DNA of 7,894 bases, from NCBI GenBank assembly GCA_902464115.1, contig CABQIF010000100.1, positions 1 through 7,894 on the forward strand. Direction: 5' to 3'. The notes below the pieces were generated by a model. It was not told the origin of the DNA and ran no database searches. It worked only from the letters and a program-made list of their open reading frames with translations. Below are positions 1 to 5,326 of the stretch, in pieces. The DNA is from an uncultured Ruminococcus sp. Lineage in GTDB: Bacteria > Bacillota > Clostridia > Oscillospirales > Ruminococcaceae. The number at the start of each line of letters is the position of its first letter. The first letter of the stretch is position 1. Both the position numbers and the translations under genes were made by a program.

Positions 1-1506
1 GAACAAGTCTGGGTTGTTGACGGCGATGTAGAGCGGCTGATGCCAATGGCAGACTTGCAGGTAGATGACTGCATCCGTGTTCGGACGGGCAGCATCATTC
101 CGGTTGATGGTACGATTGTAGACGGCGAAGCCAATATCAACGAATCCTCTATGACAGGCGAACCGCTGAGCGTGATGAAATCCGCTGGAGCAACGGTATT
201 TGCCGGAACGGTTGTCGAAGAAGGAACGATTGTCATTCAGGTAAAAGCCGTTAGCGGAAATACCAAGCTGCAAAAAATCATTGAATTGATCGACCATTCC
301 GAAAATCTGAAGGCAGGCGTTCAGAGCCGTGCGGAACATCTGGCGGACAGCATTGTACCATTTAGTTTCTTAGGCTTTGGATTGACCTTGCTGCTGACAC
401 GGAATATTACAAAGGCAGTTTCGATTTTAATGGTGGACTATTCTTGTGCCATCAAGCTTTCCACACCGATTTCTGTGATCTCGGCAATTCGGGAAGCAGC
501 GGACTGTGATATTACCATCAAGGGCGGAAAGTATCTGGAAGCATTTGCGGATGCAGATACAATTGTCTTTGATAAGACTGGTACGCTGACGAATGCAGAA
601 CCCGTTCTGGAAAAGGTCATTCCGTTTGGAGCATATACAGAATCGGAAGTGCTGAAAACAGCAGCTTGTCTGGAAGAGCATTTTCCGCACAGTGTTGCAA
701 GAGCCATTGTAAAGGGTGCTGCGGAACAGAACTTGCATCACGAAGAAGAACACGCAGAAGTGCAGTATATCGTTGCACATGGCATTGCAACCACGCTGCA
801 TGGAGAACGTGCGATTATCGGCAGTAAGCATTTTGTTGCAGAAGATGAAGGTATTGTGATTACACCGGAACAGCAGGCGGAAATTGATGCAAAATCCGGA
901 GCATGCTCCGTCGTCTATCTGGCAATTGGTTCAGAATTGGCAGGGGTGCTCTGCATTGCAGACCCGCCAAGAGCAGAGGCAAAGCAGGCAATTACCATGC
1001 TGCAGGAAGCTGGTATCAGCAACCTTGTCATGTTGACGGGTGACAGCGAACAGGCAGCCAGCCGAACCGCAGAAATGCTGGGCATTACGCAGTATCATGC
1101 ACAGGTTCTGCCGGAGGACAAGCACCGCTATGTTGAAGAACTGAAAGCAGAGGGCAAACGGGTCATTATGGTTGGTGACGGTATCAACGATGCACCAGCA
1201 CTCGCAGCAGCCAATGTTTCTGTTGCAATGAGCGATGCCTCGGATATTGCTCGTGAAGCAGCAGATATTACTTTGCGTGGAGCAAATCTGACCGAACTGG
1301 CAACCCTGCGGAAATTGAGCGAACGTCTGATGAAGCGGATTCATTCCAATTATCGCTTTATTCTGGGCTTTAATTCCACACTGTTGCTGTTGGGCTTGTT
1401 GAGCGTGCTTCCGCCGGCAACGTCTGCTTTTTTACACAATGCGTCTACCATGGCAATTTGTGCAAAGAGCATGACACCATTGCTGAAACAGGAAGACCGG
1501 AAATAA
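1..1506 (+). CDS. P1B-type heavy-metal-transporting ATPase, 5' end missing
   Basis: This is a membrane pump that uses ATP to move a metal cation out of the cytoplasm. The frame is open from base 1, so the N-terminal metal-binding part and first membrane helices lie outside the window; 501 codons are visible. In order, counting window codons, they show the actuator motif TGEP (52-55), two membrane helices (about 117-131 and 138-160), the phosphorylation motif DKTGT with Asp191, an HP-like motif HFPHS (227-231), the hinge GDGINDAP (392-399), and a C-terminal helix pair (about 453-490) ending in HNAST. The helix that normally carries CPC reads DYSCAIKLSTP, with one Cys (149) and no Cys-Pro-Cys, so copper or zinc specificity cannot be assumed; manganese or iron is possible given the neighbouring metal genes. 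The gene ends 17 bp before a bidirectional terminator. The family is certain; the substrate is not. Confidence 0.93.
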   Translation, partial: EQVWVVDGDVERLMPMADLQVDDCIRVRTGSIIPVDGTIVDGEANINESSMTGEPLSVMKSAGATVFAGTVVEEGTIVIQVKAVSGNTKLQKIIELIDHSENLKAGVQSRAEHLADSIVPFSFLGFGLTLLLTRNITKAVSILMVDYSCAIKLSTPISVISAIREAADCDITIKGGKYLEAFADADTIVFDKTGTLTNAEPVLEKVIPFGAYTESEVLKTAACLEEHFPHSVARAIVKGAAEQNLHHEEEHAEVQYIVAHGIATTLHGERAIIGSKHFVAEDEGIVITPEQQAEIDAKSGACSVVYLAIGSELAGVLCIADPPRAEAKQAITMLQEAGISNLVMLTGDSEQAASRTAEMLGITQYHAQVLPEDKHRYVEELKAEGKRVIMVGDGINDAPALAAANVSVAMSDASDIAREAADITLRGANLTELATLRKLSERLMKRIHSNYRFILGFNSTLLLLGLLSVLPPATSAFLHNASTMAICAKSMTPLLKQEDRK

Positions 1507-1522
1507 AAAATCAAGATCTATC

Positions 1523-1559
1523 AAAAAGGCGATGTTCCAACCGGAACACCGCCTTTTTT
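1523..1559. terminator. Bidirectional intrinsic terminator between the ATPase and the convergent 54-aa gene
   Basis: A long stem with one A-C mismatch pairs 1523-1538 with 1543-1558 around the loop AACC. A-tracts on the left and T-tracts on the right let it work on both strands. It lies between the convergent stop codons at 1506 and 1567. Confidence 0.88.
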
Positions 1560-1566
1560 GTGCGAT

Positions 1567-1731
1567 TTAATCTGTGTAATAATGGGCAGCATATCGCCGT
1601 AAATCTGCTTGTGTGTGAATCCAATCGTTCTGTTCATGCAGCTGTAATTGTATATCCACAGGCAGCGAAAGCAGAAACTGCCGAGAGGAACTGCTTACCT
1701 GTAATAATGTCTGTAAATCGGGGAATGGCAT
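1567..1731 (-). CDS. Hypothetical 54-residue protein
   Basis: This small minus-strand gene starts at an ATG (1731) that has a perfect AGGAGG (1741-1746) nine bases upstream. The frame extends further to a TTG at 1803, but that codon lacks a ribosome binding site and sits in the ZIP promoter, so it is rejected. The product, beginning MPFPDLQTLL, has no signal peptide or membrane segment. Its second half (LSLPVDIQLQL, then NDWIHTQADLRRYA) looks like an amphipathic helix-turn-helix-like fold. It resembles small conserved proteins of unknown function from Ruminococcaceae as I remember them; no function is assigned. It converges on the ATPase gene and stops seven bases from the shared terminator. 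No clear promoter was found for it. A conserved small gene is more likely than chance because of the ideal start site, the correct placement next to a bidirectional terminator, and the protein-like composition. Confidence 0.6.
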   Translation of the reverse strand: MPFPDLQTLLQVSSSSRQFLLSLPVDIQLQLHEQNDWIHTQADLRRYAAHYYTD

Positions 1732-1796
1732 TTGAATACACCTCCTGTTCTTGTAGTCTGTGTTGATTTGTTGAAAAAATTCGTCAGGGAAAAGGA

Positions 1797-1825
1797 TTGA
1801 CAAAAAGAGAAAAGCTGTGTATACT
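1797..1825 (+). promoter_or_regulatory. Promoter of the ZIP transporter gene
   Basis: TTGACA (1797-1802) and TATACT (1820-1825) are separated by 17 bp, an almost perfect sigma-A promoter. Transcription should start near 1832, exactly where the palindromic operator begins. Confidence 0.9.
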
Positions 1826-1831
1826 ATTTTA

Positions 1832-1851
1832 TAGTTAGTTACAACTAACTA
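1832..1851. promoter_or_regulatory. Palindromic operator, copy 1 (GTTAG-N6-CTAAC)
   Basis: TAGTTAGTTACAACTAACTA has perfect 9-bp arms around AC. It covers the predicted transcription start of the ZIP gene, as expected for a repressor site. The 18-bp core (1833-1850) recurs at 2747 and 2813. The half site recalls DtxR/IdeR-type boxes (TTAGGTTAG), but the centre spacing differs, so the regulator is an inference. Confidence 0.78.
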
Positions 1852-1885
1852 ATCAACCATGAACATCAGAGAAAGGAGAACCATA

Positions 1886-2668
1886 ATGACACAAGTTGTA
1901 CAGGGAATTTTAATCCCGTTTCTGGGCACGACACTGGGGGCAGCGTGTGCACTGTTTTTGAAAAACAATCTCCCAACCAGTGTACAGCGAATTTTAACCG
2001 GCTTTGCTGCTGGAATTATGACCGCTGCCTCTGTTTGGAGTCTGTTGATTCCAGCTTTAGAGCAGGAATCTGACCGAGGACGGCTTGCATTTTTACCGGC
2101 AGCCATTGGCTTTTTGGTTGGGATCGCATTTTTGCTGCTGTTGGATCGGCTGATTCCGCATCTGCATATGAACAGCAAAGAGGCGGAAGGCATTCCGGCA
2201 CGCTTGAAAAAGACAACCATGCTGGTTTTTGCAGTGACGCTGCATAACATTCCGGAGGGAATGGCAGTCGGGGTTGTCTATGCAGGCGTGTTGTATGGGC
2301 ATCAGGATTCGATTACAGCCGCTGGAGCACTGGCACTATCGCTCGGTATTGCCATCCAGAACTTTCCGGAGGGGGCAATTATTTCAATGCCGTTGCGTGC
2401 AGAAGGTATGCGAAAGTCAAAAGCGTTTTTATGCGGTACGCTGTCCGGCGTTGTTGAACCGCTGGGAGCGTTGCTGACGATTTTAGCATCTGGCTTTTTT
2501 ATCCCATTAATGCCGTATCTGCTGAGTTTTGCTGCCGGAGCAATGCTGTATGTAGTCGTGGAGGAACTGATTCCAGAGATGTCCGAAGGGAAGCACTCCA
2601 ATGTCGGAACAATTTCGTTTGCAGTGGGATTTGTTGCGATGATGATTTTAGATACTGCCTTGGGATAA
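1886..2668 (+). CDS. ZIP-family divalent metal transporter
   Basis: This inner-membrane permease is expected to carry divalent cations such as Zn, Fe or Mn into the cytoplasm. The 260-residue length and roughly eight hydrophobic segments fit bacterial ZIP proteins (ZupT/GufA-like). The two family signatures are present: HNIPEG at residues 120-125 and QNFPEG at 158-163, which supply His, Asn and Glu ligands of the transport site in helices 4 and 5. Translation is placed at the ATG at 1886 because AAGGAG (1873-1878) lies seven bases upstream. The in-frame ATG at 1859 has no ribosome binding site and would leave a leader under 30 nt. The gene has its own strong promoter, with a palindromic operator at the transcription start, so metal-dependent repression is likely. 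No terminator directly follows it; the first one downstream is the stem-loop at 2774. The metal carried cannot be read from the sequence. Confidence 0.93.
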   Translation: MTQVVQGILIPFLGTTLGAACALFLKNNLPTSVQRILTGFAAGIMTAASVWSLLIPALEQESDRGRLAFLPAAIGFLVGIAFLLLLDRLIPHLHMNSKEAEGIPARLKKTTMLVFAVTLHNIPEGMAVGVVYAGVLYGHQDSITAAGALALSLGIAIQNFPEGAIISMPLRAEGMRKSKAFLCGTLSGVVEPLGALLTILASGFFIPLMPYLLSFAAGAMLYVVVEELIPEMSEGKHSNVGTISFAVGFVAMMILDTALG

Positions 2669-2708
2669 CATACTTTGAAAAAGATTCCAAAAAAAATGAA
2701 AAAAGCTC

Positions 2709-2737
2709 TTGACAAATTTGAAATTGTGTGGTAGAAT
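2709..2737 (+). promoter_or_regulatory. Promoter of the DUF3793-flavodoxin unit
   Basis: TTGACA (2709-2714) and TAGAAT (2732-2737) are 17 bp apart. The predicted transcription start is near 2744, just before operator copy 2. The layout copies that of the ZIP promoter. Confidence 0.87.
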
Positions 2738-2746
2738 GAGTTCGTT

Positions 2747-2764
2747 AGTTAGAGAACACTAACT
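2747..2764. promoter_or_regulatory. Palindromic operator, copy 2
   Basis: AGTTAGAGAACACTAACT has 6-bp perfect arms and a 6-bp centre. It begins about +4 relative to the predicted start, the same placement as copy 1. The arms match copy 1 exactly while the centre differs, as expected for a protein-binding dyad. Confidence 0.75.
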
Positions 2765-2773
2765 GCAAAAGTA

Positions 2774-2803
2774 CGGGAAGCATCCGGATTTCCCGATTTT
2801 TTT
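2774..2803 (+). terminator. Stem-loop with T tract inside the DUF3793 leader
   Basis: CGGGAA (2774-2779) pairs with TTCCCG (2790-2795) across a 10-nt loop, followed by A and seven T (2797-2803). It has the form of a modest intrinsic terminator. It lies about 30 bases after the predicted transcription start of the next unit and about 80 bases before the start codon. It could end ZIP transcripts, attenuate the DUF3793-flavodoxin transcript, or define a short RNA of about 60 nt. Confidence 0.65.
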
Positions 2804-2812
2804 CCGTTTCTC

Positions 2813-2830
2813 GGTTAGTTAAAACTAACA
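2813..2830. promoter_or_regulatory. Palindromic operator, copy 3
   Basis: GGTTAGTTAAAACTAACA keeps the GTTAG-N6-CTAAC core. It lies 66 bp after copy 2 and downstream of the leader stem-loop. No convincing promoter adjoins it, so it may be a second binding site (roadblock or looping), or may act as an RNA hairpin in the leader. Confidence 0.65.
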
Positions 2831-2881
2831 ATTTGCCGGCGAAGATCCGCTGTCCACAAAAACAAGAATAGGAGGGGTTGC

Positions 2882-3454
2882 ATGTCCGTTTCCGAATGTG
2901 TAAAATTTGAGCAGAAACTGGCGTATTTTATGGCACCATCGTTGTTGGGAATTAAGTGTGCCAGTCTGATGTCCATCAACAAAACAGAATTTTCTGTTTC
3001 GGAACATTTGGAGCGATTCAATGCAAGAGCTCATGCAAGGGGACTGAAATTGCGGTTACTGTGTGACTGCACCAATCGTGCGTTGATCCTGCTCTATCAG
3101 GAAACATTGTTACAGCAGCAGTTGCAAAACCCACAAGTGCAATTGATTTTACGGCAGCAAGGATATGAAGAACCTGTCAATCTGGAAGCAGCTTTGCAGC
3201 AGCTTTCCGAACGCATCCGCTGTTCAGAGGAATTTCCCCACGAAATCGGTGTATTTCTGGGCTATCCGGTGGAAGATGTGATTGGGTTCATGGAGAACAA
3301 AGGCAAAAATTATGTGCTTTGCAAATATTGGAAGGTATATCACCATGCCGAACGGGCAAAGCATACTTTTGAAAGCTATGATCGTTGCAGAGCATTTCTG
3401 TGCAATCAGCTGAATCAGGGCTATGATCTCTATCAGGCACTGAAAATTTCTTGA
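2882..3454 (+). CDS. DUF3793 family protein
   Basis: This is a soluble protein of unknown function, 190 residues, with no signal peptide or membrane helix. I recognise the DUF3793 family from its segments: an N-terminal part with a CAPS-like core (FMAPSLLGIKCASLMS, 17-32), and the strongly conserved EFPHEIGVFLGYPVEDVIGF (117-136) followed by NKGKNYVLCKYWKVY. The family is found in anaerobic Firmicutes and, as I remember it, often next to flavodoxin and iron transport genes; that association is seen here. The ATG at 2882 has AGGAGG (2870-2875) six bases upstream. The next gene's ribosome binding site overlaps this gene's stop codon, so the two are probably translated from one mRNA. Its expression is likely governed by the promoter at 2709, operator copies 2 and 3, and the leader stem-loop. 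A role in metal or redox homeostasis is inferred only from context. Confidence 0.85.
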   Translation: MSVSECVKFEQKLAYFMAPSLLGIKCASLMSINKTEFSVSEHLERFNARAHARGLKLRLLCDCTNRALILLYQETLLQQQLQNPQVQLILRQQGYEEPVNLEAALQQLSERIRCSEEFPHEIGVFLGYPVEDVIGFMENKGKNYVLCKYWKVYHHAERAKHTFESYDRCRAFLCNQLNQGYDLYQALKIS

Positions 3455-3467
3455 GGAGGAAATGAAC

Positions 3468-3875
3468 ATGAAGGCAGCAGTAATTTATTGGAGTGGTACC
3501 GGTAATACCGAACAGATGGCAAATGCAATCGCAGAAGGAGCAGGTGCAGAACTGTTCAGCGTATCCGATTTTACAGGCGATATTGCCGATTATGACAGAA
3601 TTGCATTTGGCTGTTCTGCAATGGGAGATGAAGTTCTGGAAGAATCCGAATTCGAACCGTTCTTCACTGCAATTGAAGGTGCACTGAGCGGAAAGACCAT
3701 CGCACTGTTTGGCTCTTATGGCTGGGGCGACGGCGAATGGATGCGGAACTGGGAAGAACGGGCAAAGGCAGACGGTGCTGTTCTGGTGAACGGCGAAGGT
3801 CTGATTGTTAACGAAACTCCGTCTGATGAAGATTTGGAAACCTGCAAGGAACTGGGCAAGCAGCTCATCGCATAA
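3468..3875 (+). CDS. Short-chain flavodoxin
   Basis: This small FMN protein carries electrons at low potential and can replace ferredoxin when iron is short. The 135-residue length suits a short-chain flavodoxin. The phosphate-binding loop is SGTGNTE (residues 9-15). The two loops that hold the isoalloxazine ring are seen as GCSAMGDE (48-55), followed by an acidic stretch, and GSYGWGDGEW (82-91), with Trp86 and Tyr84 as likely ring-stacking residues. The ATG at 3468 is preferred over the in-frame ATG at 3462 because AGGAGG (3454-3459) is eight bases from the first but only two from the second. It is the second gene of the unit with DUF3793, 13 bp after that gene's stop, and ends at a strong terminator. 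Operator sites upstream of the unit suggest induction under metal limitation. Its redox partners are unknown. Confidence 0.93.
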   Translation: MKAAVIYWSGTGNTEQMANAIAEGAGAELFSVSDFTGDIADYDRIAFGCSAMGDEVLEESEFEPFFTAIEGALSGKTIALFGSYGWGDGEWMRNWEERAKADGAVLVNGEGLIVNETPSDEDLETCKELGKQLIA

Positions 3876-3897
3876 AAAACGACTCCGAAGCAAATAC

Positions 3898-3938
3898 AAA
3901 AAAGCGGCTCGTATGGGAAACCATACGGGCTGTTTTTT
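3898..3938 (+). terminator. Terminator after flavodoxin, copy A of a repeated hairpin
   Basis: The stem GCTCGTATGG / CCATACGGGC with loop GAAA is flanked by an A-tract and followed by a run of T. Bases 3911-3937 are identical to 4540-4566 after the toxin gene. Confidence 0.9.
3911..3937 (+). repeat. 27-nt direct repeat, copy A
   Basis: This core of the flavodoxin terminator is identical over 27 nt to bases 4540-4566. The sequence outside the core differs. The two copies bracket the toxin-antitoxin cassette at a distance of 629 bp. Confidence 0.9.
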
Positions 3939-3961
3939 GTATGAAATAATAGGAAGTTGTA

Positions 3962-3990
3962 TTGACAATGTATGTGTTTTGTGGTACAAT
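3962..3990 (+). promoter_or_regulatory. Promoter of the toxin-antitoxin operon
   Basis: TTGACA (3962-3967) and TACAAT (3985-3990) have a 17-bp spacer. AAGGAG (3998-4003) follows, so the leader is only about 15 nt. Autorepression by the antitoxin would be usual for the family, but no clear operator palindrome was resolved. Confidence 0.88.
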
Positions 3991-4011
3991 AAAAGAAAAG
4001 GAGTGTGATGT

Positions 4012-4272
4012 ATGATGTCACAGACAACAGTCAGCGTTCGCATGGACGAACAGTTAAAAAAAGAATTTGATGGTGTTTGTAATGATCTTGGCTTAACAAT
4101 GTCTACCGCTGTCATCATGCTTGCAAAAAAGATGACACGAGAAAAGCGGATTCCGTTTGAAGTATCCGTAGACCCTTTTTATTCGCCTGAGAATATGGAA
4201 CGGTTGAGAAAGTCCATTGCACAGATGGAAGCGACTGGCGGCACGATTCACGAGGTTTCAACTGATGATTAA
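4012..4272 (+). CDS. RelB/DinJ-family ribbon-helix-helix antitoxin
   Basis: This is the labile antitoxin of a type II module; it should bind and neutralise the toxin encoded next and repress the shared promoter. The 86-residue product begins with a basic beta strand and two helices typical of ribbon-helix-helix DNA-binding domains (TTVSVRMDEQLKKEF, then LGLTMSTAVIMLAKKM, residues 5-42). These are followed by the RIPFEV segment common in RelB/DinJ proteins and an acidic C-terminal tail for toxin contact. The ATG at 4012 lies eight bases after AAGGAG; the next ATG (4015) is a possible alternative that would change one residue. The gene overlaps the toxin gene by 8 nt, which indicates translational coupling with the antitoxin made first. 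It is not a Phd/YefM-type antitoxin, although its partner is YoeB-like. Confidence 0.9.
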   Translation: MMSQTTVSVRMDEQLKKEFDGVCNDLGLTMSTAVIMLAKKMTREKRIPFEVSVDPFYSPENMERLRKSIAQMEATGGTIHEVSTDD

Positions 4273-4528
4273 GACATGGACAGATGAAGCATGGGAAGAT
4301 TTTGAATATTGGCTGAAACAGGACAAGAAAACATTAAAACGAATTCTGTTGCTTTTAAAGGACATTGACCGAAATGGAAATGAAGGAATTGGAAAACCAG
4401 AACGGTTGAGTGGCGACCTTTCCGCCTATTGGAGTCGTAGAATTGATGATGCAAATCGGATTGTCTATCGAATTGATGGAGAAGTCTTGAAAATTGTGCA
4501 GTGCGGCTCTCATTATCGGGACAAATGA
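4265..4528 (+). CDS. Txe/YoeB-family mRNA interferase toxin
   Basis: This is a ribosome-associated endoribonuclease that cleaves mRNA in the A site and stops growth when freed from its antitoxin. The 87 residues align without gaps to E. coli YoeB as I remember that sequence. The catalytic set Glu46, Arg65, His83 and Tyr84 falls at the same numbers, and Arg59 lies in the signature YWSRRI. The opening IKTWTDEAWEDFEYW also matches the family. So the toxin appears intact. The ATG at 4265 overlaps the antitoxin's last codons and has GAGG (4252-4255) nine bases before it. The upstream in-frame ATG at 4217 lies deep in the antitoxin gene without a ribosome binding site and adds residues the family lacks. 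Calling it YoeB/Txe rather than RelE or YafQ rests on the WSRRI and SHY motifs. Confidence 0.92.
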   Translation: MIKTWTDEAWEDFEYWLKQDKKTLKRILLLLKDIDRNGNEGIGKPERLSGDLSAYWSRRIDDANRIVYRIDGEVLKIVQCGSHYRDK

Positions 4529-4570
4529 AAAAATAGCCTGTATGGGAAACCATACGGGCTGTTTTTGTTT
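4528..4570. terminator. Bidirectional terminator between the toxin and regulator genes, copy B of the repeated hairpin
   Basis: AGCCTGTATGG (4535-4545) pairs with CCATACGGGCT (4550-4560), with one G-U pair. It has A-tracts before and T-tracts after. It separates the convergent toxin gene (stop 4528) from the Crp/Fnr gene (stop 4570) and touches both stop codons. Confidence 0.9.
4540..4566 (+). repeat. 27-nt direct repeat, copy B
   Basis: These bases are identical to 3911-3937. Together the two copies bracket the toxin-antitoxin operon. Confidence 0.9.
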
Positions 4571-5232
4571 TATAGATGCAGGAAGAACCAATTCTTTTTA
4601 CTCTCTAAGATTCCCTCTTTTCGCAGCTTGCTGATTTCCGCAGAAAGTCCGCTCCGGTCAACTTCCAGATAATCCGCCAGCCCCTGCCGGTCATATGGAA
4701 TCACAAAAGTATTGCTGTTTTCCTGTTTCGCCTGCTGAAAGAGATAGGCAAGCAGTTTTTCTCGGGTGGTACGTTTTGCCGTGATTTCGAGCTTCTGGTG
4801 AAACAAAACATTTTTCCTTGCCAGCAATTGAATCACATTGAATAGCAACTGCTGATGAAAGCCGCAGGCATTGCAGCATGGATGCAGAAGTTTTTCCCCC
4901 TCCAGCCATAGAATCGTGCTTTCTGTGGCTGCAATGACACTGATGGGGGCAGCATCAATGCCAGCACAGACAAATGCCTCCCCGAATGGCTGTGCAGGTG
5001 ACAGACTTGCAGTAATGCTGCGGTTTCCATCATAGTCCAGACGGACAAGCTGCACTTTTCCCGTGAGAACAATGCCCAGGTGGTGCAGCGGTTCGCCAGC
5101 TTGTAACAACGTCTGTTGTTTGGCGTAGGTTTGAATCGTGGGAGCAAAACATTCCAGCATGGTTTTCAAAGAATCCGGCGGAATTTCTGCAAACAGACGG
5201 CAGGTTTGTAAAATTTCCAGATATTGTTGCAT
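4570..5232 (-). CDS. Crp/Fnr-family transcriptional regulator, likely regulator of hcp
   Basis: This is a DNA-binding dimer of 220 residues. Residues about 12-125 form the cyclic-nucleotide-binding-like beta roll (FAEIP, then GEPLHHLGIVLTGKVQL and FGEAF). A dimer helix follows (about 126-150), then a Crp-type winged helix (154-218) with recognition helix near 192-204 (DRSGLSAEISKLR). The Arg-Ser pair that binds cAMP phosphate in CRP after FGE is absent, so cAMP is an unlikely ligand. FNR's N-terminal cysteine triad is also absent, but cysteines occur at 11, 28, 89 and in CCNAC (119-123) at the start of the dimer helix. They could be redox or cofactor ligands. The start has AAGGAG six bases upstream. 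It is divergent from the Fe-S protein and hcp operon and shares a palindrome with it. That resembles HcpR-type nitrosative-stress regulators; the name is not given because family membership cannot be proven here. Confidence 0.9.
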   Translation of the reverse strand: MQQYLEILQTCRLFAEIPPDSLKTMLECFAPTIQTYAKQQTLLQAGEPLHHLGIVLTGKVQLVRLDYDGNRSITASLSPAQPFGEAFVCAGIDAAPISVIAATESTILWLEGEKLLHPCCNACGFHQQLLFNVIQLLARKNVLFHQKLEITAKRTTREKLLAYLFQQAKQENSNTFVIPYDRQGLADYLEVDRSGLSAEISKLRKEGILESKKNWFFLHL

Positions 5233-5246
5233 GAAAATCTCCTTTT

Positions 5247-5262
5247 TGTTGAAAATTCAACA
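5247..5262. promoter_or_regulatory. Crp/Fnr-type palindrome in the divergent regulator-hcp region
   Basis: TGTTGAAAATTCAACA has perfect 7-bp arms around AA. Its centre (5254.5) is about 41.5 bp before the predicted start of the hcp operon, where class II Crp/Fnr activators bind. Its left edge lies a few bases from the regulator's own ribosome binding site (5239-5244), so binding could also block the regulator gene. Confidence 0.75.
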
Positions 5263-5283
5263 GACTTTTTTTCAATCCTGTTC

Positions 5284-5289
5284 TATAAT
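5284..5289 (+). promoter_or_regulatory. -10 element of the Fe-S protein-hcp operon
   Basis: This is a consensus TATAAT. At a 17-bp spacing the -35 position (5261-5266) reads CAGACT, only three matches to TTGACA. A strong -10 with a poor -35 next to an upstream dyad is typical of an activator-dependent promoter. Start of transcription is expected near 5296. Confidence 0.75.
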
Positions 5290-5326
5290 AGACCCAGAAG
5301 AACCGAACACACACCGATAAAATCAA

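Noticed and set aside
1458..1766. 102-codon plus-strand open frame after the ATPase
   Set aside because: It begins inside the ATPase gene, runs through the terminator hairpin, and overlaps the better supported 54-residue gene on the other strand.
1859..1885. Upstream ATG start for the ZIP protein
   Set aside because: It has no ribosome binding site and sits beside the operator; the ATG at 1886 is ideally spaced from AAGGAG.
1849..2250. Minus-strand open frames inside the ZIP gene (also 2302-2715)
   Set aside because: They are antisense shadows of a gene with clear family motifs and promoter; one runs across the next promoter.
2744..2881. Riboswitch in the DUF3793 leader
   Set aside because: A terminator-like stem-loop is present, but the stretch before it is only about 30 nt and matches no aptamer I know. 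It is reported only as a possible attenuator.
4004..4021. Possible antitoxin operator TGTGA...TCACA around the antitoxin start codon
   Set aside because: The arms are only five bases and the match may be chance.
3288..4118. 276-codon open frame on the minus strand
   Set aside because: It lies antisense to DUF3793, flavodoxin and the start of the antitoxin gene, crosses a terminator, has Cys/Phe/Ile-rich low-complexity content unlike a folded protein, and has no ribosome binding site.
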